Shown one piece after another: positions 1-7,783 of a DNA stretch of 64,000 bases (position 1 is the first letter of the stretch; every line of letters begins with the position of its first letter). The position numbers were made by a program, and so were the translations under genes. This DNA is from JAXMDC01 sp046349035. GTDB taxonomy: Bacteria; Pseudomonadota; Alphaproteobacteria; Rhizobiales; Kaistiaceae. The stretch covers positions 248,001 through 312,000 of the forward strand of contig JAXMDC010000002.1 of the NCBI GenBank assembly GCA_046349035.1. Direction: 5' to 3'. The notes under the pieces are model-generated. The model was not told the DNA's origin and made no database searches. It saw only the letters and a list, made by a program, of their open reading frames with translations.

Positions 1-331
1 TGCCGGAAGCGGCTAGCCGGCGGTGCGCCTCGGCCCAGTCAAGGCCGGTTCCTTCCTGCTCGTAGTGGCTGGCGAGCGCCTCGTCGGCCCAGTCCATCAG
101 CCGCGGCATCGCTTTGAGATGGGCGCCGGAGGCGCGGTAGGCGCGCATCGCCGCCTCGTCCTCCCAGATGGACAGCGTCCAGAAGGCGCGGTTGCGATCC
201 GGCAGCAGCGCCCCGGCGAGGAAGCCGGGCGCGCGGCGCGCCTGCCGGGCGCTGGTCTCGCTGTGCCAGAAGAACGCCGGGAGGAAGCGGAGGCTGCGGA
301 TGCGCAGCCGCGTGACCGAGACGAATGGCAT
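1..331 (-). CDS. Antibiotic-biosynthesis-monooxygenase-like / DUF3291-type protein (partial, runs off the left edge)
   Basis: An open frame on the minus strand starts at the ATG at 331 (MPFVSVTRLRIRSL) and stays open to base 1, so the C-terminus lies outside the window. About 110 residues are visible. The segment FWTLSIWEDEAAMRAYRAS followed by GAHLKAMPRLMDWADEA is typical of small ferredoxin-like-fold proteins of the ABM/DUF3291 group, in which a W-x-S/T-x-W-E-D/S strand precedes a helix with GAH. Those proteins are usually cytosolic dimers and many have no known substrate. No operon partner is visible. The family is fairly clear; the function is not. Confidence 0.7.
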   Translation of the reverse strand, partial: MPFVSVTRLRIRSLRFLPAFFWHSETSARQARRAPGFLAGALLPDRNRAFWTLSIWEDEAAMRAYRASGAHLKAMPRLMDWADEALASHYEQEGTGLDWAEAHRRLAASG

Positions 332-431
332 TTCCGACCCCGTGCTGTCGCACCGTCCGTTGCCGGACCGCGCCGCCATAGCATTGTGGGTGGCAGCGCT
401 CAAAGGCCGGGGCGGAGGAACGCCCTGCCGG

Positions 432-983
432 CTACTTCGCCTGTGCGAACAGGCGGGCGCGGTATTCCGCTCCCGCCGGCCCCCAGGTCTGCCAGTGCAG
501 CTTCACCAGGCGCGGGCGGAGGATCAGGCCGCTCGCCGCCTCGATCGAGACGGCGACGGTGATGTCGTCTTCCGCGCGGTAGGCGAGGATCTGGCCGTCG
601 ACGCCGAAGAAGGCCGCCGCCTTCTCGCCCATCAGGCCGTAGCCGATGTCGCGTGCATCGAACCCGGCCTTGGCCAGCGCGTCGAGATAGAAGCGGCTGA
701 TATCGTCGACGTCCTTGTGGGTGAGGAGGTCGAGGTCGCCGGCGATCGCGCGGCCGGGGTCGGGCAGCCAGTGCGCGGCGCTGACGGTCAGCGCGCCGGG
801 AAGGTTGGGCACCCAGGCCGGTCGCGGTGCGTCCGGCCCGGAGATCAGCGTCCGCCGCAGGCCGTCGGCCTCGGCGAACACCACCGTATTGGTGCCGATC
901 GCGCGGAAGATGATCGCCGAAGCGTAGGGGTAGCCCGCAACCAGCGCGATCGCGAGTAGGAGGAAGGGCAGCCAGCGACGCAT
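432..983 (-). CDS. Membrane-anchored or exported protein of unknown function, 183 aa
   Basis: The protein starts MRRWLPFLLLAIALVAGYPYA, one hydrophobic segment with basic residues before it, so it is an uncleaved anchor or signal peptide. The rest (about residues 25-183) is soluble and probably periplasmic. It has a stretch around HWLPDPGRAIAGDLDLLTHKDVDDISRFYLDALAKAGFDAR, where the charged helix and FYLDALAKAGF resemble proteins that compare a residue pair with a stored state, but I do not recognise a named domain. No strong ribosome site is visible before the ATG. It is a single gene, facing away from the gene at 1170. Confidence 0.75.
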   Translation of the reverse strand: MRRWLPFLLLAIALVAGYPYASAIIFRAIGTNTVVFAEADGLRRTLISGPDAPRPAWVPNLPGALTVSAAHWLPDPGRAIAGDLDLLTHKDVDDISRFYLDALAKAGFDARDIGYGLMGEKAAAFFGVDGQILAYRAEDDITVAVSIEAASGLILRPRLVKLHWQTWGPAGAEYRARLFAQAK

Positions 984-1169
984 GGGAGGGGGTTCCGCGG
1001 GGTGGCGACCCTGCCGGCAAGAACCTTTCCCGGACCTTGCGCGGCGAGCGCAAACCCCGCGTTTAGCCGGCGACGTGGTTTACGGGGAGTTAGGAGGAGG
1101 GCACTCCCTTCCCAACCCGGCCGCGCGCGGCTATAGGCCCTCGCGCAAAACTGCCGGGGGGCTCAGCGC

Positions 1170-1667
1170 ATGTCCGACGAAGAGGCCAATGTCGAGCGGG
1201 CCGCTAAGCTGAAGGAGCGCATCTATCTCAGCTTCACCGGCCTCGCGGTGGTGCTGGCGCTCGCCGCGCACGGCGAGACGACTGCCGGGGAGGCGCTCGT
1301 TACCCTCGCCATCACCATGGCCGGGACGCTCCTCGCCATGCTGCTCGCCGACATCGTTTCCCACCTCATCGGCCATTCGCGCCTGATGAGCGGCGCGGAA
1401 CTGCGCCATGCGGTTCGGCTCACCGCCGGCGCGATCGCCGCCGTCGCCCTGCCGCTGATCTTCCTCGCCATCGCCGCGATGGGGACTTGGTCGGCCCGCG
1501 GCGCCCTGCGCGCCTCGGCCATCGCCCTCATCGCCTGGCTGGTGGTGATCGGCCTGATCGCCGCGCGCCACGCGCCCCTGCCGGCCTGGCAGCGGCTGCT
1601 AGTCCTTGCCGGCGCGGCGGTCCTCGGCGTCGCGGTGGTCGGGCTGGAACTGTTGGCGCATCGCTAG
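1170..1667 (+). CDS. Small polytopic membrane protein, 165 aa
   Basis: A charged N-terminus (MSDEEANVERAAKLKERIY) is followed by four to five hydrophobic segments at about residues 22-36, 43-62, 86-104, 115-130 and 142-160, so this is an inner membrane protein. A GGGGGG stretch lies 8-10 bases before the ATG. No catalytic motif or known family is recognised. It stands alone between two short intergenic regions, with a secreted TPR gene 100 bp downstream in the same direction, so co-transcription is possible. Confidence 0.75.
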   Translation: MSDEEANVERAAKLKERIYLSFTGLAVVLALAAHGETTAGEALVTLAITMAGTLLAMLLADIVSHLIGHSRLMSGAELRHAVRLTAGAIAAVALPLIFLAIAAMGTWSARGALRASAIALIAWLVVIGLIAARHAPLPAWQRLLVLAGAAVLGVAVVGLELLAHR

Positions 1668-1766
1668 CCGCCCGGCGCCGGGACCGGCCGCCCCGCACCC
1701 CGCGGTTCCCCGCCCTGCCGGGGCCTGATAGAACTCCGCCCGTCGGCTCGGAGGGAGTGTGGTGCC

Positions 1767-2816
1767 ATGCGTATCGGCGGTGTGATTGGGGTTGCCTTGC
1801 CCGCGCTTCTGGCGCTCGCCGCTCCGGCGCTTGCCGACGACCGGACCGATTGCCTCCAGGGCCGCGACCCCGAAGCCGTCATCCGCGGCTGCTCGGCGCT
1901 CATCGCCGCCGGCACCGCACCGGCGTCCGAACTCGCCGACGCCTATGACAGCCGCGGCGCCGCCTACCAGTACAACGGCGCTACCGATCTCGCCCTCGCC
2001 GATTTCACCAAGGCGATCCAGCTGAAGCCCGACGGCTTCCAGGCCTATGTCGACCGCGGCGATACCTACGCCGCCGGCCGCCAACTCGAACTCGCCGTCG
2101 CCGACTACACCCGCGCCATCGCCCTCAACGCCGCCGCCACCGACGCTTATAGCGGCCGCGGCTCGGCGCTGATGAGCCTCGGGCGGACCGAGGCGGCGAT
2201 CGCCGACTTCGGCAAGGTGATCGATGCCGACCCGGCCTCGCCCGACGGTTACGTCGCGCGCGGCATTGCGAGGAGCGCTGCCCAGCAATACGACCTCGCC
2301 ATCGCCGACTTCGACGCCGCCCTAAAGCGCGACGACAAGCAGGCCTTCGTCTACGACCTTCGCGGCACCTCCAACTTCGCCAGGAAGAGCTACGAGGCCG
2401 CCATCGCCGATTTCAGCAAGGCTCTCGCCCTGCAGCCCGGCGAGGTGCAGGTCCATCTCAACCGGGCTCTCGCCTACGACGCGACCGGCCAGTACGCCCT
2501 CGCCATCGCCGACTACGGCAAGGCGGTGCTGAAGATCTCCGCCGACCCGCAGATCTACATCAACCGCGGCACCGACTACATCAAGACCAGCCAGTGGGAC
2601 CTCGCCGTCCGCGACTTCAGCCAGACCATCCGTCTCGCCCCCGATCTCGCGCTCGGCTACACCGGCCGCGGCGAGGCCCTGGCCGGCAAGGGCGACTTCG
2701 CCCGCGCGCTCGAGGACTACGAGGCCGGCGCCAAGCTCCTCGCCGCCGGCACCCCCGCCCGCGCCGACGCCGACGCCAAGATCGCCGACCTCAAGCGGAA
2801 GGCGGGAGGGCGGTAG
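1767..2816 (+). CDS. Secreted tetratricopeptide repeat (TPR) protein, 349 aa
   Basis: It has a signal peptide (residues 1-23, ending APALA) followed by about eight TPR units from residue 55 to 340, each with the pattern Y-x-x-R-G-x-A-Y...A-I-A-D-F/Y-x-x-A-I-x-L-x-P. TPRs make a protein-binding superhelix; the partner is unknown. The N-terminal DDRTDCLQG(R)DPEAVIRGCSALI matches that of the TPR-caspase protein at 43920 and resembles the TPR protein at 41184, so the three form a paralogous set. The start is supported by GGAGGG nine bases upstream. A double hairpin repeat follows the stop. Confidence 0.9.
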   Translation: MRIGGVIGVALPALLALAAPALADDRTDCLQGRDPEAVIRGCSALIAAGTAPASELADAYDSRGAAYQYNGATDLALADFTKAIQLKPDGFQAYVDRGDTYAAGRQLELAVADYTRAIALNAAATDAYSGRGSALMSLGRTEAAIADFGKVIDADPASPDGYVARGIARSAAQQYDLAIADFDAALKRDDKQAFVYDLRGTSNFARKSYEAAIADFSKALALQPGEVQVHLNRALAYDATGQYALAIADYGKAVLKISADPQIYINRGTDYIKTSQWDLAVRDFSQTIRLAPDLALGYTGRGEALAGKGDFARALEDYEAGAKLLAAGTPARADADAKIADLKRKAGGR

Positions 2817-2823
2817 GTCGGTT

Positions 2824-2932
2824 CCTCCCCCGCGCAGCGGGGGAGGGGGACCATGCGCAGCATGGTGGAGGGGGCGGGGGACGAGCGCCCCCGCGGGCCT
2901 GTAGCCCGGATGAAGCGGAGCGAAGTCCGGGG
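2824..2932. repeat. Intergenic palindromic repeats (two hairpins plus a REP-like unit)
   Basis: Three structures lie directly after the TPR gene: a 10-bp hairpin at 2824-2846 (CCTCCCCCGC, loop GCA), a 7-bp hairpin at 2850-2866 (ACCATGC, loop GCA), and a unit at 2902-2932 beginning TAGCCCGGATGAAGCGGAGC. Units of these kinds are common between genes in alphaproteobacterial genomes. The hairpins may also end transcription of the TPR gene, although there is no T tract. Confidence 0.65.
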
Positions 2933-2987
2933 CCGCGTTAGGGCGGTCGCTCCCGCATTCCGCTGCCGCTCCATGGCGGCTACGGGC

Positions 2988-3170
2988 TCACCGAGGGACG
3001 TTGTTCCATTGCGAGACGCAATCGCCGATGACGAACAGCGGGATGCCGAATATCACGAGAATCAGGCTGATCGCGCTGAAGAGACAGCCCGAGCCCGCGC
3101 CGTAGTTCGGTGGCCGCATAAGCCGGGCGCCGAGCGATTCCTTGGGCGGCTCGGGGGCTGGATCGGTCAT
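2988..3170 (-). CDS. Small membrane protein, 60 aa, last gene of the radical SAM operon
   Basis: The reading frame begins MTDPAPEPPKESLGARLMRP and contains one long hydrophobic segment at about residues 28-50 (CLFSAISLILVIFGIPLFVIGD). Its ATG overlaps the stop of the upstream membrane protein gene by four bases (ATGA at 3167-3170), which fixes the start and argues that it is translated with that gene. No family is recognised. The context (Tes-like radical SAM enzyme, four-helix membrane protein, this peptide) suggests a membrane-bound role. Confidence 0.7.
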   Translation of the reverse strand: MTDPAPEPPKESLGARLMRPPNYGAGSGCLFSAISLILVIFGIPLFVIGDCVSQWNNVPR

Positions 3171-3649
3171 GCTTGTGCGTCGGTTGGAGGGGCCGGCGGC
3201 GATGCGGCGGGTCTCGGCCGCCAGGGCCAGGCCACCAGAACCGAGCCCGCGAAGAAGAAGCAGGCGATGACGAACGCGCTCCCTGCTGTCACCACTATCT
3301 CTGCCACCACCTCCAAAGCCGGCCGGCCGGCAAGCGGATTCCAGATAGCCATTGGCGCGAACGCGTAGACGAATGCACCGAACAAGAGGGCACTGAATCC
3401 GCCGAGGTTGCAAACAACGAGTCCAATCCACCTCGCCACAACAGCGCGAGCCGCTGCCGGTTGCCAAGGCAATGTCCCTGCGAGAGCTAAAATCCCGACG
3501 AGAAAAAGGAACCCAGTTTCAGGCCGCAGCTGGTGGGTGGCCGATGCGATGCCAAAGGCACCGGAGGCGCCGGAGGCAACCACAATAGCCATCGCGATAG
3601 CGATACCTTTCCACCCGCGATCCGGCTCCTCACGATCCGTTCCGCTCAC
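3167..3649 (-). CDS. Four-helix membrane protein, 160 aa, translationally coupled to the radical SAM gene
   Basis: The start is a GTG at 3649 that overlaps the TGA of the radical SAM gene (GTGA), so the two are translationally coupled. After a short charged head (SGTDREEPDRGWKG) there are four hydrophobic segments at about residues 15-35, 45-62, 75-97 and 117-145, and a proline-rich tail (RPAASPPAPPTDAQA). No catalytic residues or family are recognised. Being locked into the operon with a Tes-like enzyme, it could present a membrane lipid or hold the enzyme at the membrane; this is inference. Confidence 0.75.
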   Translation of the reverse strand: MSGTDREEPDRGWKGIAIAMAIVVASGASGAFGIASATHQLRPETGFLFLVGILALAGTLPWQPAAARAVVARWIGLVVCNLGGFSALLFGAFVYAFAPMAIWNPLAGRPALEVVAEIVVTAGSAFVIACFFFAGSVLVAWPWRPRPAASPPAPPTDAQA

Positions 3650-5064
3650 GCCTCCACTCCGCGCCGGAGCCGCTCGCGCATCTCGCCGATGCGCCCGTTG
3701 CGGTAGAACAGGTTGTACGTGTCGAACGGGATGATCTGCCCGGCTGGCGTCAGGAAGTGGACGCAGGAGCGCTTCACCCGGCTGAGGCAGAAATTGTGCG
3801 CGTCGAGGAATTCGACGACGGCGATGCGGAACATGTTGTCGTAGCCGAGCCCCGCCGGCACCGGCACTTGCGGCAGGCAGCAGAGGAGGGCTTCGAGCCG
3901 CTCCGGCGTGTTGCACTCCTGCGTCGCCAGCGAAAAGAACTCGAACACCTTCTGTCGGAGCGCCGGGTATTTCTCGAACGACACCGCGTTCGGCAGCGCC
4001 TCGATGAGATCGTCCTTGGGGAAGAAGGAGGTGATCGGCGTGATCGCCCGCCCGTTCCTGAGCGCATAGCCGATGGCGATCGATTCCGGATTGCAGGGGA
4101 GGGGGATGATGTCGCTCTCGCCGAAGGCGGTGCCGGCGGCGATGATCGCCCGGCGGACTTCCGAGAGCAGCACGCGGTCGCGCTTCTTGTCGAAGCCGAG
4201 GTTGCGGCCGGCGTCCTGGATCGGCTGGAAGGTGACGCCGCGCACGCATTTCCAATCGAGCGCGTAGTCGACGATCGCGCCGACCTCGTCGTCGTTGACG
4301 CCGCGCTTCAGCGTGACGACGAGGGTCGTCGAGATATTGCGGGCTTCCAGCGCCTCGAGCGCCTGGCGGCGGATGCGGCTGAGGTCGGCGCCGCGCAGCG
4401 TCTTCAGCGCCTCGGGGCGGAGCGAGTCGAACTGGAGATAGACCTCGAAGCCCGGCTTGAAGCCGGCGAGCGCATCGGCGAAGGCGGCGTCCTCGGCGAT
4501 GCGAATGCCGTTGGTGTTGATCATCACGTGGCGGATCGGCCGCGCCTTGGCCATGCCGATGATGGTGAGGATATCCGGGTGCAGCGTCGGCTCGCCGCCG
4601 GAGAGCTGCAGAAGGTCCGGCTCGCCCTCGCTGGCGACGAGGGCGTCCATCATGAACTCGATTTCCTTGAGCGGCCGGTGCAGCGTTTTCGCCGTTCCGC
4701 TCTCGGCAAAGCACACCGGGCAGTTGAGGTTGCAGGCTTCGTTGACGTCGATCAGCGCCAGGCACGAGTGCTGCTCGTGATCGGGGCAGAGGCCGCAATC
4801 GTAGGGGCAGCCAAGGTCGGTCCGCGCCTGAAACTCGTGCGGCCGGTCGCCCGGTTTGATGTAGTCGCGGCAGAGCTTGTAATAGGCGGCGTCGGTCGAG
4901 ATCAGCGCCTTCTGCACGCCATGCTGCCGGCAGCGCTTCTGGTAGTAGACCTCCTCGCCCTCGATCAGGATCTTGGCCGGCACCAGCGCCAGGCACACCT
5001 CGCAGAGCGAGGTCGTTTGGCCGAGAAACACATAGGGCGCGATCTTGCGGGTCGGGGCGTTCAT
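3646..5064 (-). CDS. Radical SAM enzyme of the Tes/MJ0619 (COG1964) type, 472 aa
   Basis: The radical SAM cluster motif CxxxCxxC is at C111, C115, C118 (CNLNCPVCF). Upstream are C21/C24 and C45/H48, then GCPYDCGLC (C86, C90, C93), and LSGGEPTLHPD follows the radical SAM core start. The C-terminal part ends with CVHFLTPAGQIIPFDTYNLFYR. This order matches archaeal Tes (MJ0619, tetraether/macrocyclic lipid synthase), which joins lipid chains through unactivated carbons; bacterial members are largely uncharacterised. Several Cys groups outside the core would bind extra FeS clusters. The promoter and operator lie at 5161-5200, and two membrane genes overlap downstream. The enzyme family is secure; the substrate is not known. 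Confidence 0.88.
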   Translation of the reverse strand: MNAPTRKIAPYVFLGQTTSLCEVCLALVPAKILIEGEEVYYQKRCRQHGVQKALISTDAAYYKLCRDYIKPGDRPHEFQARTDLGCPYDCGLCPDHEQHSCLALIDVNEACNLNCPVCFAESGTAKTLHRPLKEIEFMMDALVASEGEPDLLQLSGGEPTLHPDILTIIGMAKARPIRHVMINTNGIRIAEDAAFADALAGFKPGFEVYLQFDSLRPEALKTLRGADLSRIRRQALEALEARNISTTLVVTLKRGVNDDEVGAIVDYALDWKCVRGVTFQPIQDAGRNLGFDKKRDRVLLSEVRRAIIAAGTAFGESDIIPLPCNPESIAIGYALRNGRAITPITSFFPKDDLIEALPNAVSFEKYPALRQKVFEFFSLATQECNTPERLEALLCCLPQVPVPAGLGYDNMFRIAVVEFLDAHNFCLSRVKRSCVHFLTPAGQIIPFDTYNLFYRNGRIGEMRERLRRGVEA

Positions 5065-5160
5065 GGCGGGGCGTGTCCCGTGGGGGCCTTCTCCTTAGCG
5101 CCGTCGCCGCGCCGGGGCGAGGGGCGCCGCTGCTTCGGTCGCTCGGGCGGATCGACACGA

Positions 5161-5200
5161 TATGAACGACGTTCATACATCGGGCGTGCGTAATGTGCAA
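5161..5200 (-). promoter_or_regulatory. Promoter and palindromic operator of the radical SAM operon
   Basis: On the minus strand a -35 TTGCAC (5195-5200) is separated by exactly 17 bp from a -10 TATGAA (5172-5177). The -10 is the left half of a perfect palindrome, TATGAACG-T-CGTTCATA (5161-5177), placed to block RNA polymerase. The size and symmetry suit a TetR-family dimer, and a TetR gene lies directly upstream. The pairing of this site with that regulator is inferred. Confidence 0.7.
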
Positions 5201-5274
5201 GGGCCGCATCGGGAGTGTCGCCCGCGCGCCCCGGCGCGATGCCCGCAATCGTTGTCGTGGCGGCCGCGCCCCCC

Positions 5275-5877
5275 TCACTCCCCCGGCAGCGGCCAGCCGG
5301 CGGCGGCGAAGACCTGACGGCGCACGCCCTCGCGCAGTTCCTCGGCAAGGCCGTCATCGTCGACCGCGCGGGCGAGCACCATGCCGCCGACCGTCATCGC
5401 CGCGAGGGCCAAAGCCCGCTCGCGCCGCTCAGCAATGCGGCCGCCGAGGTTCTCCGCGAACACCGCCACCATCATGTCGAGCACCTCGCGGAATGCGCCC
5501 TTGGTGACGGCGCTGCCGCGCGCGACGTCGCTCGGGAGGCCGATCATCGGGCAGGAGCCGTCGCGGTCGTCGAGATGGTCGCGCGAGAGATAGGCGTTGA
5601 CGATCATCGCCGCGAGCGAGCGCCCGCGCGCCGCGGGATCGATGTTCCTCGTCTGCCAGGCCGGCCGGCGCGGGCTGGCGTTGAACTGGCGAACCGCGTG
5701 CGCGTAGAGATCCTCCTTGGAGGCGAAGTGCTTGTAGAAGCCGCCGCGCGTCAGCCCGGCCTCGGCCATCACCTCGTCGATGCTGACATCGGAGAAGCCG
5801 CGCCGATTGAAGAGCTTGCGCGCGCTGTCGACGATGCGGCGGCGCGTCTCCGCCTTTTGCGCCGGCACATGCGGCAT
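5275..5877 (-). CDS. TetR/AcrR-family transcriptional regulator, 200 aa
   Basis: The N-terminal helix-turn-helix is typical of TetR: TRRRIVDSARKLFNRRGFS, then VSIDEVMAEAGLTRGGFYKHFASKEDLY. The C-terminal ligand domain (residues 60-200) contains the FREVLDMMVAVFAENL helix. I chose the ATG at 5877 (MPHVPAQKAETRR) because GGGGGAA lies eight bases before it; upstream in-frame ATGs lack this. It sits upstream of, and in the same direction as, the radical SAM operon, and diverges from the small membrane gene at 6007. Palindromes at 5928-5945 and 5161-5177 are candidate binding sites for autoregulation and control of both neighbours. Confidence 0.9.
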   Translation of the reverse strand: MPHVPAQKAETRRRIVDSARKLFNRRGFSDVSIDEVMAEAGLTRGGFYKHFASKEDLYAHAVRQFNASPRRPAWQTRNIDPAARGRSLAAMIVNAYLSRDHLDDRDGSCPMIGLPSDVARGSAVTKGAFREVLDMMVAVFAENLGGRIAERRERALALAAMTVGGMVLARAVDDDGLAEELREGVRRQVFAAAGWPLPGE

Positions 5878-5927
5878 GACCGTTTCCCCCATTCTCTCGT
5901 TTGGCGAGAGGCTAGCGCGGCAAAATC

Positions 5928-5945
5928 GGATGTTCTTGAACATCC
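5928..5945. promoter_or_regulatory. 18-bp perfect palindrome between the TetR gene and the divergent membrane gene
   Basis: The sequence GGATGTTC-TT-GAACATCC is a perfect inverted repeat with a 2-bp centre, 51 bp before the TetR start and 62 bp before the gene at 6007. A second perfect repeat, CTCTCG-N5-CGAGAG, is at 5894-5910. Either could be the TetR operator; the first has the more usual size. No clear -10/-35 pair was recognised around them. Confidence 0.6.
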
Positions 5946-6006
5946 TTTGCGCAGCCGTCAACGTTACGGCGCCGGCGGGTTCCCGGTGGAGCGGGGGAGA
6001 GCGACG

Positions 6007-6372
6007 ATGACTTGGGTGCTGTGGCTGAACACCGTGGCCGAGACGCTGATCGCTGTCGGCATGTTTGCCGTGCCCGATCAGTTCTTTCCCGGCGCCGCCG
6101 GCCTATCCAGCTCGATCGCCCGAGCGTTTGCCTTCGCCATCCTCGCGGTCGCCTTCATCAGCTACCGCGCCACCTGGGCCGGCACCTCGCGCGAGACGGT
6201 CACGGCGATCGTGCTGATCCTCCTCGTCTATCACGCGCTTCAGCTTCTGGCGCAGTTCGTCTGGGCCGGGCTCTCCCCGCCGATGCTGATCCCGCCGGTG
6301 ATCATCCACACCGTCGCCTGCGCGCTGCTCGGCCTCTACTTCGCGCGCCTCCGCTCGCCGGCGGCTGCCTAG
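6007..6372 (+). CDS. Small four-helix membrane protein, 121 aa
   Basis: The frame begins MTWVLWLNTVAETLIAVGMF and has four hydrophobic segments at about residues 5-23, 37-52, 64-83 and 95-113, an inner membrane topology. Start support: GGGGGAGAG with about seven bases to the ATG. It diverges from the TetR gene across a palindrome-containing region, which suggests regulation by that protein, as is common for TetR-divergent membrane genes. The family was not recognised with certainty; similar short four-helix proteins are often annotated only as DUFs. Confidence 0.75.
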   Translation: MTWVLWLNTVAETLIAVGMFAVPDQFFPGAAGLSSSIARAFAFAILAVAFISYRATWAGTSRETVTAIVLILLVYHALQLLAQFVWAGLSPPMLIPPVIIHTVACALLGLYFARLRSPAAA

Positions 6373-6400
6373 TGAAAGGGGAGGGGGCGCCAGTGCCCCC

Positions 6401-6931
6401 TCAGCCCTCCCACACATACGTCCGCGGCCCGTAGGGCGCATCGTAGCGCGAGAGCATGGTGCCGAAGGCGCCGTTGCCGGGGCGCGGGTGGAGCGTCTCG
6501 TCGAGCGGCAGCAGCACGTCGTCGCTGACCTGCCAGAACGCCGAGAGCCCTTCGGCGGCGGGGCCTTCCAGGCGATAGAGCCTCGCCTCGGGATAGCCGG
6601 CGATGCCGGTCGCGGCGCTGACCGCGCCCTCGCTGACCAGGCGGTCGTTGCCGGCGGTGCCGACGAGAGCGAGCCAATAGCTCGCCGGCGCGCCCTCGCT
6701 GCCGCCATAAAGCACGAGCTGCACCTTCAGCCGCGCGCAGGCGGCGACCACGCACGGCATCCGCCCCTCATAGACGCCGCGGATCGGCGCCCCGCCGGCG
6801 TTCCGCTCCGGGTAGGGCGGATCGAAGGTGGCGGTGCGAAGGCGCGGCCGCGACGCCTCGGCCTGAACCAGCGCGCCGGCCCCGAAGGCGGCGGCGATCA
6901 GCGCAACGGCGACAAGCTTTCCGGCGGTCAT
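6401..6931 (-). CDS. Secreted NlpE-N-terminal-like protein, 176 aa
   Basis: A signal peptide (residues 1-25, ending GALVQA) is followed by RGVYEGRMPCVVAACARLKVQLVLY, close in pattern to the start of the NlpE N-terminal domain (GxYxGxxPCxxC...T-x-L-x-L-Y), then LYRLEGP...FWQVSDDVLLPLDETLHPRPGNG, which fits the domain end. The Cys pair is spaced CVVAAC, not CADC. NlpE in enterics senses lipoprotein or copper stress. No lipobox is seen, so this is a soluble secreted version. The ATG at 6931 has GGGAGGA upstream and overlaps the stop of a decayed Lgt-like fragment. Confidence 0.65.
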   Translation of the reverse strand: MTAGKLVAVALIAAAFGAGALVQAEASRPRLRTATFDPPYPERNAGGAPIRGVYEGRMPCVVAACARLKVQLVLYGGSEGAPASYWLALVGTAGNDRLVSEGAVSAATGIAGYPEARLYRLEGPAAEGLSAFWQVSDDVLLPLDETLHPRPGNGAFGTMLSRYDAPYGPRTYVWEG

Positions 6932-7034
6932 GGCGTAGTCCTCCCGGCTGCGGCACGCCCCTCCCGCCCGCGCGCCAGCATCAGCGTGCCATAGACGAGC
7001 AGTGTGAGGCAAAGGAGGTGGAAGGTTGAGCGGG
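6928..7034 (-). pseudogene. Decayed 3' end of an Lgt-like gene (duplicate of the gene at 7961)
   Basis: Bases 6963-7034 match 7981-8054, the last codons of the intact Lgt-like gene, with a few substitutions, short indels and a 2-bp deletion that breaks the frame. In the remnant, LCLTLLVYGTLMLARGR is still readable and its TGA overlaps the ATG of the NlpE-like gene (ATGA). This suggests an ancestral Lgt-NlpE gene pair that was split when two genes came to lie between the copies. Confidence 0.75.
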
Positions 7035-7066
7035 TGCGAACAAAGCGCGAGGACTTGGGGGGTGGC

Positions 7067-7783
7067 TCACGCCTTCCTGACCGGCGCAGGATCGCGTCGC
7101 TCTGCATCGGTCAACAGCAGCCAACCGGCAACGACCACGACTCCAAGCGACATGACGCCAAAACACGCCGAGACGCCGAGCACGGCGGGGCTTGCGTGGG
7201 GGCTGAGAAGGGCCCCAAGGGGCGCAAGGAGACTAATTCCTCCAAGAAAACAAACAAACCGGGGAAGTCGCCTGTTGCGCACCGGTGCCGGACAGCCGTC
7301 GGCCGGTGACCAGCCGCCCGGAAGGAAGAAGAACAGCAACCCGATACCAAGGACGGCCGCCGGGACGCTGGCGGTGAAAAGCGCGGCGTCGTTGCGGGCC
7401 GCGTCGCTCGTTGGCGGTGGCCAGAACGCGAACTCTGCGAGCTGGATTGAAAAAACCGCCAGCAGGAGCGACCCGTAAAAGAAAGCCATCAACCCGTAGG
7501 CCTGACCGATAAGGGTCCGGCGCACGTCGATCTCAATGCGGTCGCCGAGCAGCCCCTTGAGCATCGGCGATGAAGACCGCCCGGTGTACATCGCCACAAG
7601 AGGGCGAAGCGACAGGACGCCGAGAATGATTGGAATCTGAACGGAGCCCGCGCCGGGCCGGAGCCAATACAGGGCGCTGGGAGCCACAAACGCGATTCCG
7701 AGCGTGCTACCGATTGCCCGCGCGTGGTAACGGCGTCGATCTCGGGCGCCGGCAAGCGTCTCAGAGGGCCGCGATATCCTCAT
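7067..7783 (-). CDS. Polytopic membrane protein of unknown function, 238 aa
   Basis: After a short basic head (MRISRPSETLAGARDRRRYH) there are six to seven hydrophobic stretches, including IGSTLGIAFVAPSALYWL, QIPIILGVLSLRPLVAMY, LMAFFYGSLLLAVFSIQLAEF and LGVMSLGVVVVAGWLLL, so this is an inner membrane protein. The start at 7783 lies inside the end of the antitoxin-like gene (22-bp overlap); an in-frame alternative is 7837. No motif points to a function. It lies between the two Lgt copies and so probably came in, or was copied, with the small gene upstream. Confidence 0.6.
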   Translation of the reverse strand: MRISRPSETLAGARDRRRYHARAIGSTLGIAFVAPSALYWLRPGAGSVQIPIILGVLSLRPLVAMYTGRSSSPMLKGLLGDRIEIDVRRTLIGQAYGLMAFFYGSLLLAVFSIQLAEFAFWPPPTSDAARNDAALFTASVPAAVLGIGLLFFFLPGGWSPADGCPAPVRNRRLPRFVCFLGGISLLAPLGALLSPHASPAVLGVSACFGVMSLGVVVVAGWLLLTDAERRDPAPVRKA

